Origin: Acidobacteriota bacterium | GTDB taxonomy: Bacteria; Acidobacteriota; Terriglobia; Terriglobales; Acidobacteriaceae | Length of the DNA: 64,000 bases | NCBI GenBank assembly: GCA_013289875.1 | Contig: JABCZC010000003.1 | Coordinates: forward strand, 1-64,000 | Reading direction: 5' to 3' | In this document: one piece after another, positions 8,189 to 17,961 of the stretch | How positions within the stretch are numbered: position 1 is the first letter of the stretch | Layout of the letters: every line of letters starts with the position of its first letter | Program-made: the position numbers and the translations under genes | The notes under the pieces: generated by a model | Told to the model about the DNA's origin: nothing | Database searches by the model: none | What the model saw: the letters and a program-made list of their open reading frames with translations, nothing else

Positions 8189-11100
8189 TTATCCCCTTAC
8201 CTCTTCCCGATTGAGGCCATTTTCTTTGACGATGTCATCCAGCTTCAGGAGTGCGCCGGTGAAATCGAACTCGCTTATGTCACAGGCGAGTGCATCAAGC
8301 TGCGCCTTCTCGACACGACCCGCGAGAGTGCCTTGCAGAGTTCGAAGCGTCTCTTCCGAGTCCCCGTCGCTGGCTAGGAGCAGCCTCCGCAATCGCTGAA
8401 CCTCACGTGAAACTGCATCGATGTCGAAGCTTCCCTTCGATGCGGTTTCAAGCGTGGGCGCTGCTGTCGTCTTCAAGGCCTGCTGGATGGCCTCAATCTG
8501 AGGGCGCAGAAGGGATGTGAAATCCTGAAGGATCATAGAGACTCCCGCATCGCTCTCATGAATCGCCCTCTCCAGCTTTTCCGCCGCACCTTGGACTCGC
8601 TTAATCCCGAGATTGCCGGCGACACCCTTCACGGTATGAGCGATGCGCTCCGCCATCGGCCGGTCTTCACTTTTGAGAGCGGCGGCGATCTGCAAATCTG
8701 CGTCGACGTTCTTTGCTGCAAATTTCACAAGCAGATCCCTATACAGGCGTTCATTTCCTCCCACGCGCCTGAGGCCATCCGCAAGATCGACACCCTCAAT
8801 GCGGGGGAGAGTTTCCGCGGGAGCAGGTTCGATTTTTTGGGCGAGAGGTTCGAAATGCTGGGCGCGGCGGGGCTTGACCCAGCGCGTTACCGCTGCATAT
8901 AGCGCATCGGGATCGATGGGCTTGCTCACATGGCCGTTCATCCCCGCCTGCAGGCACCTTTCGCGGTCGCCTTCCATCGCGTTGGCGGTCATGGCGACGA
9001 TGGGTAGCGCACTGAAGCGCGGGTTGGACCTGATTGCCTTGGTCGCCGCGATCCCATCCATTACCGGCATCTGCATGTCCATCAGCACGAGGTCGTAGTC
9101 GTGCTCGCCCACCATTCGAACCGCAATCTCGCCGTTGTCCGCCACGTCGATGGACATATGCGTGGTTTCAAGCAGTCCCATCGCAACCTCCTGATTGAGC
9201 TCGTTGTCCTCCACCAGCAACACGCGCGCACCGCGGAATTGATCGAGGTTGAATTCGGGTTTAATCTCCACTTCGCGCACCGTCTGACGATCGGTCCCCA
9301 GGGCCAGTACGGCGGAGTCAAAGAGCATCGAAGGAGTTACGGGCTTGATAAGTACATTGTCGAAGGAAGCGTCCTCAGCCTGCTTCATTACCTCTTCGCG
9401 ACCGTACGCTGTCACCATAACCAGGTGCGGCGGGGCAATCCCCGGCAGTGCGCGAATCCGCTTTCCGGTTTCGATGCCGTCGAGGCCGGGCATCTGCCAA
9501 TCGACAAAGACGATGTCGTAGGGCTCGTTGCGCTCAACGGCCTTCTGGACCATCTCGATACCTTCCTGGCCAGACGGCGCTTCATCCACCTTGAAGGTCA
9601 TGCTGGTCAGCATGCTCGACTCGATTTCACGGGCCTGCGCGTTGTCGTCGATGATGAGGACGCGTCGACCGCGAAGGTCGGCCGAGGCGATACGTTTGGC
9701 CTTTGCCTCGCCCTTGCCAAGATAGGCCGTGAACCAGAAGGTGCTGCCCTTTCCTAACTCACTGGTTACTCCGACATCGCCGCCCATTAACTGTGCCAGC
9801 TTTTTGGAGATCGCGAGGCCCAGACCGGTACCGCCGTGCTGGCGCGTGGTGGAGGCATCTGCTTGTTCGAACGCCTGGAAGAGACGACCCATTTGCTCGT
9901 CCGTCAGCCCGATGCCGGTGTCGCTGACCGAGAAGTAAACCAACTGACCGCTCTCGTCTTCTTCCTGGACCCGAGCTTTGACGATGACCTCGCCGCGCTC
10001 GGTGAACTTCACCGCGTTGTTGCAGTAGTTGATCAGGATTTGCCCGAGGCGCAGGGGGTCGCCTTTCGGGTGGATGGAAACTTTCGGGTCGATGTCGAAG
10101 ATCAGCTCCAAGCCTTTCGCCGCAGCCTTTTCAGAGATGAGATTGCTGACGTTTTCAAGTACTTTTTCAATGTCGAAGTCGATATTTTCGACGGACAATT
10201 TGCCCGCCTCAATCTTCGAGAAATCCAGTATGTCGTTGATGATGCCCAAGAGGTGCTGGCCGGATTGCTGGATCTTCCGGACATAGCCCTTCTGGCGAGG
10301 ATCGAGTTCGGTCTTGAGCGCCAGGTGCGACATGCCAATGATGGCATTCATCGGTGTACGGATCTCATGACTCATATTGGCTAGGAAATCAGATTTGATC
10401 CTGGTGGCTTCTTCCGCCACTTCCTTGGCGCGTCGCAACTCAGCCTCAGATGCCTCCAGAGCCCGATTACCGGCCTCGAGTTCCTGTTGGCGGGCGAGGA
10501 TCTGGCGTTCGGATGCCACGAGCCTTTCAGCCTGGGCCTGTGTGTGCTCGAGAAGCTGTCTGGTCTTGATATTGGCGGACAAGATTTTCAAGTTCGAAGC
10601 CACGGCGGGCAAGAGAGCATCGAGCAGGGCCTGTTGGCGCTCTGATAGTGACGAAATCGGCGCCAGTTCGATCACAGCGATCACAACATCCCGATTGATT
10701 ACCGGGATAATCAGGAGAGTGCGCGGTGTTACCGATCCCATTCCGGTCAAGACACCGATCTGATCGCCCTCGTTTGCCTGGAGCAAGAGAGGCCGTCTTT
10801 CGACCATGGCCTGCCCTACCAGCCCTTCGCCCACAGCAAATTCCATGGCCTCGCTTGGATGATTGAGAGCAAAACCGCCCACACGAGTCACATGTGACTG
10901 ACTCTCATCGATGACATATAAAGCCCCGTAGAGCAGGGAAATGGCTTCCGAGAGGCGCGAGAACAAGCGACTTGAGAACGCCGCGAAATCTTGGGCCGCT
11001 TGTAGCCGCTCCATCGTGCCGGATACCTCGGACTTCACCCAGTGCTGGATCTCCCGCTCCCGGGCCGCGTCCCGAAGCGTACTCAGCGCACGGCTCATAG

Positions 11101-11842
11101 CGCCGATTTCGTCGGTCTGCTCGAGACAGGGGATGACTTGATCCAACCGCCCATGGGCCAGATCTTCGATGCTTCCTCGCATCGACAGCAGTTTCCGGGC
11201 AACTTGAGACTCGACGATAAAGGCGGCGATCGCCAAGGATACTGCGAGACCCACGCCAATGACCAGCCATGTGATCAGAATGGCGTGATGGGTTTTGGCA
11301 GTAAGATCGTCGGATTGCTGGTCGACGGACTTTCTCAGCTCGTCTACCAGGTCGATGGCCGACTGACGGGTCTTTGCCCAATCTACAGCCACGTCCCCAC
11401 GCAACAGGTTCATGGCCTTTTCTGCGTTGCCCGCGAGGGCCGCGGCACGAACAGGTCGCGTGTCAGATTCGGCCTTGTCGAACAAAGCCGAGAACGCCCT
11501 GATTTCCGGGGCGCGTTCGGGACTTTGCCTCAAAGCATCTGCTATTTGCCTTTCAAAATCTGCGTAGATCTTGTCTAACTCTCCATCGATCTGCACCCTT
11601 TTGTCGGGGTTGGTTTCGGTGATCTCCTCGTACAGGAAAAGACCGACTCGATTCGTGTGGGCTCGCGCCACGGAGAGGCTCTGCAGAGTCTTGGCGTCCT
11701 GGTCGATCAAAGCGCTGTACATGGCATCGATCTTCTTGCTCTCGGTCGACGAATACAGCGTCGCCACGATTACCATCACCACCAGCGGAATCAGGGCGAG
11801 AAAAAGCTTCCTACGGGTTTTCAGATTTGTTAGCCAAGCCAT
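8189..11842 (-). CDS. hybrid sensor histidine kinase (4HB-HAMP-GAF-HisKA-HATPase-REC-REC-Hpt)
   Basis: A 1217-residue inner-membrane phosphorelay kinase. In order: membrane segment (about 15-33), a periplasmic four-helix-bundle sensor of the MCP type (to about 180), second membrane segment ([19 protein letters not shown]), HAMP, GAF (about 280-420), coiled coil, HisKA with [13 protein letters not shown], HATPase with DTGIGL and [14 protein letters not shown], two receiver domains with phospho-acceptors in [11 protein letters not shown] and [11 protein letters not shown], and a C-terminal Hpt with [12 protein letters not shown]. It is the last gene of the Mla/partner-switch unit, 178 bases after the lipoprotein gene. 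Its output regulator is not obvious because the gene that followed it appears destroyed. Confidence 0.94.
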   Translation of the reverse strand: MAWLTNLKTRRKLFLALIPLVVMVIVATLYSSTESKKIDAMYSALIDQDAKTLQSLSVARAHTNRVGLFLYEEITETNPDKRVQIDGELDKIYADFERQIADALRQSPERAPEIRAFSALFDKAESDTRPVRAAALAGNAEKAMNLLRGDVAVDWAKTRQSAIDLVDELRKSVDQQSDDLTAKTHHAILITWLVIGVGLAVSLAIAAFIVESQVARKLLSMRGSIEDLAHGRLDQVIPCLEQTDEIGAMSRALSTLRDAAREREIQHWVKSEVSGTMERLQAAQDFAAFSSRLFSRLSEAISLLYGALYVIDESQSHVTRVGGFALNHPSEAMEFAVGEGLVGQAMVERRPLLLQANEGDQIGVLTGMGSVTPRTLLIIPVINRDVVIAVIELAPISSLSERQQALLDALLPAVASNLKILSANIKTRQLLEHTQAQAERLVASERQILARQQELEAGNRALEASEAELRRAKEVAEEATRIKSDFLANMSHEIRTPMNAIIGMSHLALKTELDPRQKGYVRKIQQSGQHLLGIINDILDFSKIEAGKLSVENIDFDIEKVLENVSNLISEKAAAKGLELIFDIDPKVSIHPKGDPLRLGQILINYCNNAVKFTERGEVIVKARVQEEDESGQLVYFSVSDTGIGLTDEQMGRLFQAFEQADASTTRQHGGTGLGLAISKKLAQLMGGDVGVTSELGKGSTFWFTAYLGKGEAKAKRIASADLRGRRVLIIDDNAQAREIESSMLTSMTFKVDEAPSGQEGIEMVQKAVERNEPYDIVFVDWQMPGLDGIETGKRIRALPGIAPPHLVMVTAYGREEVMKQAEDASFDNVLIKPVTPSMLFDSAVLALGTDRQTVREVEIKPEFNLDQFRGARVLLVEDNELNQEVAMGLLETTHMSIDVADNGEIAVRMVGEHDYDLVLMDMQMPVMDGIAATKAIRSNPRFSALPIVAMTANAMEGDRERCLQAGMNGHVSKPIDPDALYAAVTRWVKPRRAQHFEPLAQKIEPAPAETLPRIEGVDLADGLRRVGGNERLYRDLLVKFAAKNVDADLQIAAALKSEDRPMAERIAHTVKGVAGNLGIKRVQGAAEKLERAIHESDAGVSMILQDFTSLLRPQIEAIQQALKTTAAPTLETASKGSFDIDAVSREVQRLRRLLLASDGDSEETLRTLQGTLAGRVEKAQLDALACDISEFDFTGALLKLDDIVKENGLNREEVRG

Positions 11843-12020
11843 CGCTTACCTCTCATTAGCCCTGGACTCTGTCTGCGTCGAGGCAAATCTACCGAGGGCG
11901 TGCATGACACTGCGAGCCGCCAGACGGCTCCAAGGCTGGAACTCACTTCGAGCCAAGCGGTTGATCGGCCTATCCATACGCCAGCTCATTACTCTTCGCG
12001 ATCGCGGGATTCGATAACCC

Positions 12021-12632
12021 TCAAGATTTCTTGCCGAGGGTGGTCGAAAAATACTGGTCTAGTCCTGCGGCAACCTCTTTCAGTCCGCGGTCGAGATTGG
12101 AATCCAGCGCCGTTACGACCGCGGAAACCTCCTTGACCGGCACCGGATCCGACTGAGAATAAAAATGCGTCCAGACGATCTTGCCCGACTTTCGGTCATA
12201 AAGATCGAACTCCATCGACACGAGTGCGGCGATACCCGCGGTGTCGACCTCCTCGAAATCATAGAGCCTGCCCCGGACCACAAATTGACCCTGCGTATTG
12301 CTCCCTAATTCAGTCACGGACTGATAATCGCCCGAGTTCCTGAGCATACGAACCAGCCTTCTCCTGACCAGATTGACTGGCGGCTCCGACCATTGGCTGA
12401 ACTGATACGTGCCAATCTCATTGACGCCGATACGATACGCAATCGGGGCCTGCTGAAAGATCTGCGCTCCATTGACGGCTGCAACCACCAGAGACACAGG
12501 ATACGCATTTGTCGTGAGCGTGGGAGCCGGGGCGACCTGGAGGGTGTAGTACCGGATGGGCTTGCTGCTTTCACACGCGCCCAAGCACAATGCGAGCAGT
12601 GAGGCAAGAGTGAGGCGAATCGTTCGTTGCAT
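12021..12632 (-). CDS. ABC-type transport auxiliary lipoprotein
   Basis: A 203-residue lipoprotein. The ATG at 12632 follows GAAGAGG and begins a lipoprotein signal peptide (MQRTIRLTLASLLALCLGAC) whose lipobox LGAC gives the lipidated Cys. The body (IRYYTLQVAPAP, then repeated beta strands with AYRIGVNEIGTY and QFVVRGRLYDFEEVD) fits the ABC_trans_aux family (PF03886), which accompanies MCE-type lipid transporters (PqiC/LetA-associated and Mla-like systems) and sits in the periplasmic leaflet of the outer membrane. Lying 130 bases behind mlaD in the same direction, it is most likely the outer-membrane partner of this transporter. A longer frame upstream to 12749 lacks a signal peptide and is rejected. 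Confidence 0.85.
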   Translation of the reverse strand: MQRTIRLTLASLLALCLGACESSKPIRYYTLQVAPAPTLTTNAYPVSLVVAAVNGAQIFQQAPIAYRIGVNEIGTYQFSQWSEPPVNLVRRRLVRMLRNSGDYQSVTELGSNTQGQFVVRGRLYDFEEVDTAGIAALVSMEFDLYDRKSGKIVWTHFYSQSDPVPVKEVSAVVTALDSNLDRGLKEVAAGLDQYFSTTLGKKS

Positions 12633-12762
12633 AGAATCCTCTTCCGTTGCCCTCCTCGAATAAGGGCTTGTACCTGATCTACTCCGTGTATAAAAACCCG
12701 CTTGCCCGTTCCCTATGGATGAAGCAAGTCGAGTGTGCCGTCCGTCCACATCCCCCGAAGCC

Positions 12763-13731
12763 TTACTTCACTGGCTGTCCTGGTTTCCGATCCTTCACTC
12801 TATTTCCACGAATCAGCTCCGAAGGATTCTCCTTTAACTCTTCGGTCAGCACTTTCATATTTTCGGTTGTCTCGCGGATATTCACGATGATCTGGTCAAT
12901 ATTGTCCGAGTTGAGTTCTGTCGTATTGTTAAGCTGCTCCATGAGCGACGAAGCGTTGATCATCGTCTCTTTCAACTTAATGACGATCGTCCGGATGTCC
13001 TGACGATTCTCAAGTACGAGAGAGTCCACATGTGACAGCGTGGCATTGGCCTGAGCCATCGTTACCTTGAGGTTGTCCAGCAGGGGATTGAGTTTGGCGC
13101 TCGCAGCCTGTATGTTCGTCAGGCTGGCTGCAACCTTTGGGCGGCTATCCGCGAGCATGATGTTCAAGTTACCCAGGCTGCCGCTGATGTTCGCGCGGTT
13201 CTTGTCGTCCAGAAGGTCGTTGACCCGGGCTATCGTCACTTGCAGTTCTGTAAGACGCTGGTTCAGGTTCTGCATGACCTGCTGAGCTTCAGGGGTAAGG
13301 TTGCCAATCATATCGCCGATGTCGCCAATCCCAATCGTCTCAACTGATTTCAGTTCGCTGCCGGGAGGAGCAAGCAGGGCATCCTTTGTTCCGGCTCCCA
13401 CTTCCACGAAGTTGTCGGAGAGCGCTCCCAGGGTACTAATCTTCGCGATGCTGTCGGTCTTCACCGGGATGCCGGGACGCACCCGAAAGTCGATCTCTAT
13501 GCGGGTTGAATCATTGGGGTCGACGTGCACGGCCTCGACCTTGCCGGCCTTCATGCCGGCGTAGCGAACTACCGCGCCGGGGGTCAAACCGCCGGCCGAT
13601 TTGAAATAGGTATGATGAGGAACTCCGCCAGAAGAAAAGGTACCGGCTACGGCCAGGATCGTTACGATCAGCAGGGCTGCTGCTACCAATACAAACAATC
13701 CCACCAAGGCTTGCTCGCGCAGACTTTTCAT
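12763..13731 (-). CDS. mlaD: MCE-domain lipid-binding protein (MlaD family)
   Basis: A 322-residue periplasmic protein anchored by an N-terminal helix (ALVGLFVLVAAALLIVTILAV). One MCE domain (about residues 38-115: YFKSAGGLTPGAVVRYAGM, then GALSDNFVEVGAG) is followed by a long helical tail (about 150-300) rich in heptads and Asn/Gln. Family knowledge: MCE domains form hexameric rings that pass lipids between inner and outer membrane; long helical tails form a tunnel. The tail here is much longer than in E. coli MlaD, more like YebT/PqiB or actinobacterial Mce proteins, which suggests a barrel reaching toward the outer membrane. Between mlaF and the lipoprotein gene. Confidence 0.9.
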   Translation of the reverse strand: MKSLREQALVGLFVLVAAALLIVTILAVAGTFSSGGVPHHTYFKSAGGLTPGAVVRYAGMKAGKVEAVHVDPNDSTRIEIDFRVRPGIPVKTDSIAKISTLGALSDNFVEVGAGTKDALLAPPGSELKSVETIGIGDIGDMIGNLTPEAQQVMQNLNQRLTELQVTIARVNDLLDDKNRANISGSLGNLNIMLADSRPKVAASLTNIQAASAKLNPLLDNLKVTMAQANATLSHVDSLVLENRQDIRTIVIKLKETMINASSLMEQLNNTTELNSDNIDQIIVNIRETTENMKVLTEELKENPSELIRGNRVKDRKPGQPVK

Positions 13732-13761
13732 GACGTCCTCATCTTCAATGGCTCCATGCTC

Positions 13762-14580
13762 TTAACCTCTCTTGCTCGTGTGGTCTCCGGTGAGCATCTG
13801 CAGGTAGTCGAGTTCCTGTACCACTTCGGGCTCCGGTACCCTATCCAAAAACTGGCGTACCCGCGGATGAGTGCTTGACCGGAACTCTTCCTTGGTTCCC
13901 AGCGCCACGATGTTGCCACGGTCGACATAGACCATGCGGTCGGCGATCAAAAAAGCGCTTGCTAATTCATGGGTCACCACGACCATGGTTATCGAGTATG
14001 CCTTCTTCAGATTGAGGATCAGCTCGTCGAGCCCCGCTGCGATGATCGGGTCCAAACCCGCTGAGGGTTCATCGAAAAACAGAATCTCCGGGTCCATTGC
14101 CAATGCGCGCGCCACAGCAGCACGCTTTTTCATGCCGCCGCTGAGCTCGGAAGGCATGAAGTCCTCAAAGTTAGCCAGGCCTACTTGTCCGAGCTTGATC
14201 CGTACCATGATCTCGATCGTGGAGTCTTCGAGATCGGTATGCTCGCGCAGGGGCAGGGCAACGTTTTCGCCGACCGTCAACGATCCGAACAGCGCCGAGC
14301 CCTGGAACGACATGCCCATCTTCTTGCGAATCGCATCCATCTCTCGCTCGGAAATCTTGGCGGTGTTGACGCCTTGAATCCATACTTCGCCGGAGCTGGG
14401 TTTCTCCAGGCCGACCAGCGTCCGTAACAAGGTGCTCTTTCCCGAGCCCGATCCGCCCAGGATGACCATGGTTTCTCCTCGGAGCACGTCAAAGGTGATG
14501 CCGTGAAGAATCTCGCGTTCGCCGTAGCTCACACGGAGATTGATCACCGAAATGGCCGCGTCCTCAGAGCGCTCAGCCAT
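13762..14580 (-). CDS. mlaF: ABC transporter ATP-binding protein (MlaF family)
   Basis: A 272-residue cytosolic ATPase that powers the Mla-type transporter. Visible motifs: Walker A GGSGSGKST, signature LSGGMKKRAAVARALA, Walker B ILFFDEPSAGLDP and the switch His in VVVTHEL. The KKR after the signature is characteristic of the MlaF/Mce-associated ATPases. Fifty bases after mlaE and 30 before mlaD, so one transcript. Confidence 0.94.
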   Translation of the reverse strand: MAERSEDAAISVINLRVSYGEREILHGITFDVLRGETMVILGGSGSGKSTLLRTLVGLEKPSSGEVWIQGVNTAKISEREMDAIRKKMGMSFQGSALFGSLTVGENVALPLREHTDLEDSTIEIMVRIKLGQVGLANFEDFMPSELSGGMKKRAAVARALAMDPEILFFDEPSAGLDPIIAAGLDELILNLKKAYSITMVVVTHELASAFLIADRMVYVDRGNIVALGTKEEFRSSTHPRVRQFLDRVPEPEVVQELDYLQMLTGDHTSKRG

Positions 14581-14630
14581 TTTCAGAACCTGCTACCGAT
14601 CGACACGTTGACCTCATGGGCGCTCCCGCG

Positions 14631-15470
14631 TTACGTGGGATTAATAATGTAAAACAAGGTTGTAAATACCAGATCGACACAGATAACGAGGGCAATCGAG
14701 GTGACAACCGCGGCTGTTGTCGAACGTCCGACCTCCTCGGCGCCTGCCCCTGTTGAGAAACCTTCCTTGCAGCCGACAGCCGTGATGACCAGGCCGAAGA
14801 GCACACTCTTGATGAGACCGGTGTAGATGTCGCGGTTCACGATTGAATCTTGCGTAGCCTGAAAATACGAGCCGATCGTAAAGTTGGCGGCGGCAACGCC
14901 GAAGACGCATCCCCCCACAATTCCCATGAAATCGGCCCAGACGGCCAGGCAAGGCATCATCACAAGCATGGCCAGGAACTTCGGCGCGACGAGAAAGGCA
15001 ACCGGATCGAAAGCCATGGTTCTGAGAGCATCCACTTCTTCGGTCACCTTCTTGGTGCCGATCTCCGCTGCGAAAGCAGACCCGGACCGGCCAATAACGA
15101 CAATGGCTGTCAGCAATGGCCCTAGTTCGCGAAGAATCGAGATGGCCACCGCCGCAGCGACCAACTGCATTGCCCCCAGCTGGCGCAGCTGATAAGCACT
15201 CTGCAGGGCCATGATCAGACCCACGAAGAACGTAATCAGCGAAACAATGGGTATGGCTTCGACGCCGATAGCCATCGCCTGACTAAAAGCGCGAGTGATA
15301 CGAAAGGGTCGACCCTGAAAAGGGCCTATAAAGGTGAAATAGGCGGAGCGGCCAGCGAGGTTTGCCAGGTCTCCTATGTACGCGAAGCCGCTAATGGTCC
15401 AGAAGCCGACCAGACCAGTGAATGCTGCGACCTTTGCCCCCGCCTTCAACGTCGTGTGCTTCCCGTCCAA
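14631..15470 (-). CDS. mlaE: MlaE-family ABC permease
   Basis: A 279-residue inner-membrane permease with about five membrane segments. Family signatures: the ELGPLLTAIVVIGRSGSAFAAE stretch (about residues 115-135) typical of the permease family PF02405, then MCLAVWADFMGIVGG and a C-terminal DLVFTTLFYIIN. It extracts or inserts lipids together with MlaF and MlaD. The frame begins with a TTG at 15470, only 6 bases after the STAS gene, with no good ribosome-binding site; translational coupling to the STAS gene seems likely. Confidence 0.92.
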   Translation of the reverse strand: MDGKHTTLKAGAKVAAFTGLVGFWTISGFAYIGDLANLAGRSAYFTFIGPFQGRPFRITRAFSQAMAIGVEAIPIVSLITFFVGLIMALQSAYQLRQLGAMQLVAAAVAISILRELGPLLTAIVVIGRSGSAFAAEIGTKKVTEEVDALRTMAFDPVAFLVAPKFLAMLVMMPCLAVWADFMGIVGGCVFGVAAANFTIGSYFQATQDSIVNRDIYTGLIKSVLFGLVITAVGCKEGFSTGAGAEEVGRSTTAAVVTSIALVICVDLVFTTLFYIINPT

Positions 15471-15476
15471 AGAATT

Positions 15477-15821
15477 TCAGGCATTGATCGCTTGTTCCTC
15501 GGTTTCGCAGATTTCAAAAATGCCTGTCAGACGCGTGAGTTGCAACACTTGAAGGACAGCGCCGGTTACCCCGAACATGACAAATCTCTTCTGGGAATTG
15601 CGCGCCTCTTTGAACACCTCCAGAAGTGAGGCGATCCCGGAGCTGTCTATGTACCTCACTGCGCTCAGGTTTATGGCCACGCTCTTTGTCGCCTTCAATG
15701 AATCGAGGAGTGTTTTGCGCAAGACCGGTGAACTCCCCATGTCAATCTGACCGACCACATCCACGATCACGGTCCCCTTTTCCGTTCGTGTCGACGACTT
15801 CATTCGTGATTCCATGTCCAC
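15477..15821 (-). CDS. STAS-domain anti-sigma factor antagonist (RsbV/MlaB-like)
   Basis: A 114-residue single STAS domain. The loop SAVRYIDSSGIASLLE contains the Ser that RsbW-type kinases phosphorylate in RsbV/SpoIIAA, and the domain is otherwise full length. STAS proteins are also known as the MlaB subunit that binds and stabilises MlaF, so the position between an RsbW-like kinase and mlaE allows two readings: partner-switch antagonist or a phosphorylatable MlaB. GTG at 15821 and ATG at 15815 are both possible starts; a weak AAGG precedes the first. Confidence 0.88.
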   Translation of the reverse strand: MDMESRMKSSTRTEKGTVIVDVVGQIDMGSSPVLRKTLLDSLKATKSVAINLSAVRYIDSSGIASLLEVFKEARNSQKRFVMFGVTGAVLQVLQLTRLTGIFEICETEEQAINA

Positions 15822-15907
15822 CCTTCAATCCTCGTTGCCTTCACGGAACGCTAACCTCAAGCCGTAACCCATGTCCAGAACTTTGTCTGCAATCGCGACG
15901 GCGCAAT

Positions 15908-16339
15908 CTATTTCTTATCAGCGCCTACCTTGGCAGCCGGCAGGTACTTGATAAGTTTCAGTTGATTTCCTCGGGGGACTCGCTCGTAACAAACCTCGTC
16001 CATGACCGCCTTGATCAAATGAGTCCCCCGACCGCTGAGGGAGACCTCATCCATGGGCTGGCCACAGATCCTCGCCGGGTCCGGTGCTTCACCATGGTCG
16101 AGGAGCGTGAACTCCAGTCGATCATCAACAGTCCGGCAGTTCAATTCCACCTCTTGGTCATGGCGGCCCTTGTAGGCATGCCGAATGACGTTGGCCAGGG
16201 CCTCGTCAATCGCCAAAGTGAGCCCCTGGCTCGACTCCTCCGGGAAACCGTGAACCAGACTCAATTCGGTTACAGCAGCGCGGACGATGCACAGGTAGCG
16301 CGGGTGACTTGGCATAACAAATTTCAAGTGAAAGCTCAT
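15908..16339 (-). CDS. RsbW-like serine kinase/anti-sigma regulatory factor
   Basis: A 143-residue GHKL ATPase of the HATPase_c_2 family. The N box reads AIDEALANVIRHAYKG, the ATP lid region has LDHGEAPDP and SGRGTHLIKAVMDEV. Known proteins of this type phosphorylate STAS antagonists and, in their free form, hold a sigma factor. It is the first gene of the Mla unit, 86 bases before the STAS gene, so the pair probably works together on this transporter or its expression. No sigma factor gene is nearby. The start at 16339 has GGAG about 4 bases upstream; an internal ATG eight codons later is possible. Confidence 0.88.
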   Translation of the reverse strand: MSFHLKFVMPSHPRYLCIVRAAVTELSLVHGFPEESSQGLTLAIDEALANVIRHAYKGRHDQEVELNCRTVDDRLEFTLLDHGEAPDPARICGQPMDEVSLSGRGTHLIKAVMDEVCYERVPRGNQLKLIKYLPAAKVGADKK

Positions 16340-16646
16340 TTCGCTCCGCTAAAACTGCCCGCCAGTGCGAACATCAGTCATGGCACCGGCCTTCTTTTCG
16401 ATTGCATTGCAATGGTTGAGCATAGTCCTCGTTTTGAACTAGCGCTAGCTAGGAAAATTCCTAGCGATGCGCTGTTCTTTTACGAGCGCCCAAATCGCGG
16501 GCGCGGCACTAATGGATGGCCTATCAAAGAATTCTGAAGCAATCTTGTTTGACTCTGAGATCTGTCCAGATTAGCGTAATTTCAGACGAACGAGACAATC
16601 TCGAAGCGAAATTTAGACAGGTCGCACTTAATCTGCGGGAAGCCGT
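16340..16646. other. promoter region of the partner-switch/Mla operon
   Basis: About 300 bases without a gene, between the rsbW-like start (minus strand) and the end of rhaT. It carries two adjoining palindromes (16439-16465, see separate entry). The 100 bases next to rhaT show no terminator hairpin. Confidence 0.5.
16439..16465. promoter_or_regulatory. double palindrome upstream of the RsbW-like gene
   Basis: CTAGCGCTAG (16439-16448) is a perfect 10-base palindrome and is joined directly to GCTAGGAAAATTCCTAGC (16448-16465), an exact 8-bp inverted repeat with a 2-base centre. The pair lies about 100-125 bases upstream of the RsbW-like start. This is the layout of a regulator binding site with two adjacent dimers. 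Its binding protein is unknown. Confidence 0.45.
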
Positions 16647-17807
16647 CTACCGGGCACCAAGGTAATTGCCGTAGCCGACCACAACGGTGGACATAATCAG
16701 CAGGAAGAGTCCGCTTGAGACGAGCAGCTTTGTTCGCCTGCTCGTGTCCTGCCATTCTTTGAGCGCTATTCCCCAGAGGGTGGCAAAAATGATGATGCTG
16801 GCCATGTGCAGTGTCCAGCTGGAAAAGTCATACTTGCCCATCAGAGTCTGGCCCATCGAATAGAAGAAGAATTGAAAGTACCAGATGACGCCGGCTAAAG
16901 ACGCGAGGAGGTAGTTGGCGAGGAGCACTCCAGGTCTCAGCCGCGCGTGTGTGCTGATCTGGCGCGGGTCGAGATCTGCAAGTGACTCACCTGTAGTTGA
17001 CGACGTACCCATCGGGTTGGTGCCGGGGGCTCCCAGGAACTGCGCAGCGGAGCGGTTACGGATGATGAGAAATGCCGACCAGATAAAGTTGGTGAAGAAT
17101 CCACCCCACAGAACAATAACGAGGACAGGAAGATTCTGCCAGAGGTCGGCGCGTCCATGAGCCTGGAGTTGTTCGCGTGCAATGACGGCGATGCCTTTGC
17201 CGGCCGTCAATCCATAGGCGAAACAGGAGCTCATAATGCCGGCGAAGATGGCAACCGCGAGTCCCTTGCCAAACGAGTAATCGCGCTCGCCGAGCGCCGC
17301 CTTTTCCTCGGCAGGCACTTCCTTCTCCTTGGAGTAGCCGGCGAGGCCATTGACGGCAATCGCAACCATGCAGACGGCAACTCCAAGCAGAATGACCTGG
17401 CCGCCGGGTGTGTGGGAGATCGCAATGATTTGACCGCTGAAGATGGGTGGCATAAGCGTACCGAAAGCCGTACAGAATCCAAGAGCGATGGCGTAACCAA
17501 GAGCGATGCCCAGGTAGCGTATCGACAGCCCGAAGGTAAGGCCACCGATGCCCCATAGGGCTCCCCAGACAGCAGCGCGCCAGAGCGTTGCGCTCGGAGC
17601 AGCATGTAAGACCCTGGTTAGATCGGGGACCAGGAGGGACGCAAGCACCAGCGGAGCAACGATCCATGCCGCAAAGCCCTGAATGATCCAATAGATTTCC
17701 CATGACCAGCGCTTGATAGGCCGGAAAGGAATGAAGTTGCTGGCCGAGGCCAGACCGCCAATCCAGTGATAGATGACGCCAATAAGAGGATTCGGTCCCA
17801 AGTTCAC
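16647..17807 (-). CDS. rhaT: L-rhamnose/proton symporter
   Basis: A 386-residue inner-membrane protein with about ten membrane segments. The N-terminal segment (ASASNFIPFRPIKRWSWEIYWIIQG) and the downstream GIGGLTFGLSIRYLGIALGYAIALG are typical of the RhaT family of the drug/metabolite transporter superfamily, which imports L-rhamnose with H+. It is transcribed away from rhaI across a 154-base shared promoter region, which strongly supports the substrate. Slightly longer than E. coli RhaT (344 residues), because of an insertion in the middle with an ER-rich cytosolic loop. Confidence 0.93.
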   Translation of the reverse strand: MNLGPNPLIGVIYHWIGGLASASNFIPFRPIKRWSWEIYWIIQGFAAWIVAPLVLASLLVPDLTRVLHAAPSATLWRAAVWGALWGIGGLTFGLSIRYLGIALGYAIALGFCTAFGTLMPPIFSGQIIAISHTPGGQVILLGVAVCMVAIAVNGLAGYSKEKEVPAEEKAALGERDYSFGKGLAVAIFAGIMSSCFAYGLTAGKGIAVIAREQLQAHGRADLWQNLPVLVIVLWGGFFTNFIWSAFLIIRNRSAAQFLGAPGTNPMGTSSTTGESLADLDPRQISTHARLRPGVLLANYLLASLAGVIWYFQFFFYSMGQTLMGKYDFSSWTLHMASIIIFATLWGIALKEWQDTSRRTKLLVSSGLFLLIMSTVVVGYGNYLGAR

Positions 17808-17886
17808 CTCGCCGCTCTCGAAACGGCTCTTTTTGAGGGCGCCGGACGAGGCTTAGCCATGCTATCGCAGGGTGGGACGATTGTGA

Positions 17887-17929
17887 AATAGAATTTCTAT
17901 TGAAAAATACTTCTGTAGGCGATTACACT
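17887..17929 (+). promoter_or_regulatory. rhaI promoter with candidate operator
   Basis: AATAGAATTTCTATT (17887-17901) is a perfect 7-bp inverted repeat around one base. It runs into TTGAAA (17900-17905), which with TACACT (17924-17929) at 18-base spacing forms a plausible sigma-70 promoter for rhaI. The reverse complement contains TTTTTCAATAGA; the 11-mer TTTTCAATAGA recurs in the promoter of the regulator gene at 25784-25794. The site also lies 80 bases from the rhaT start and could control both directions. Confidence 0.6.
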
Positions 17930-17961
17930 TCGTATGTCGCGGCATCCCGGGGAGGACCAAC

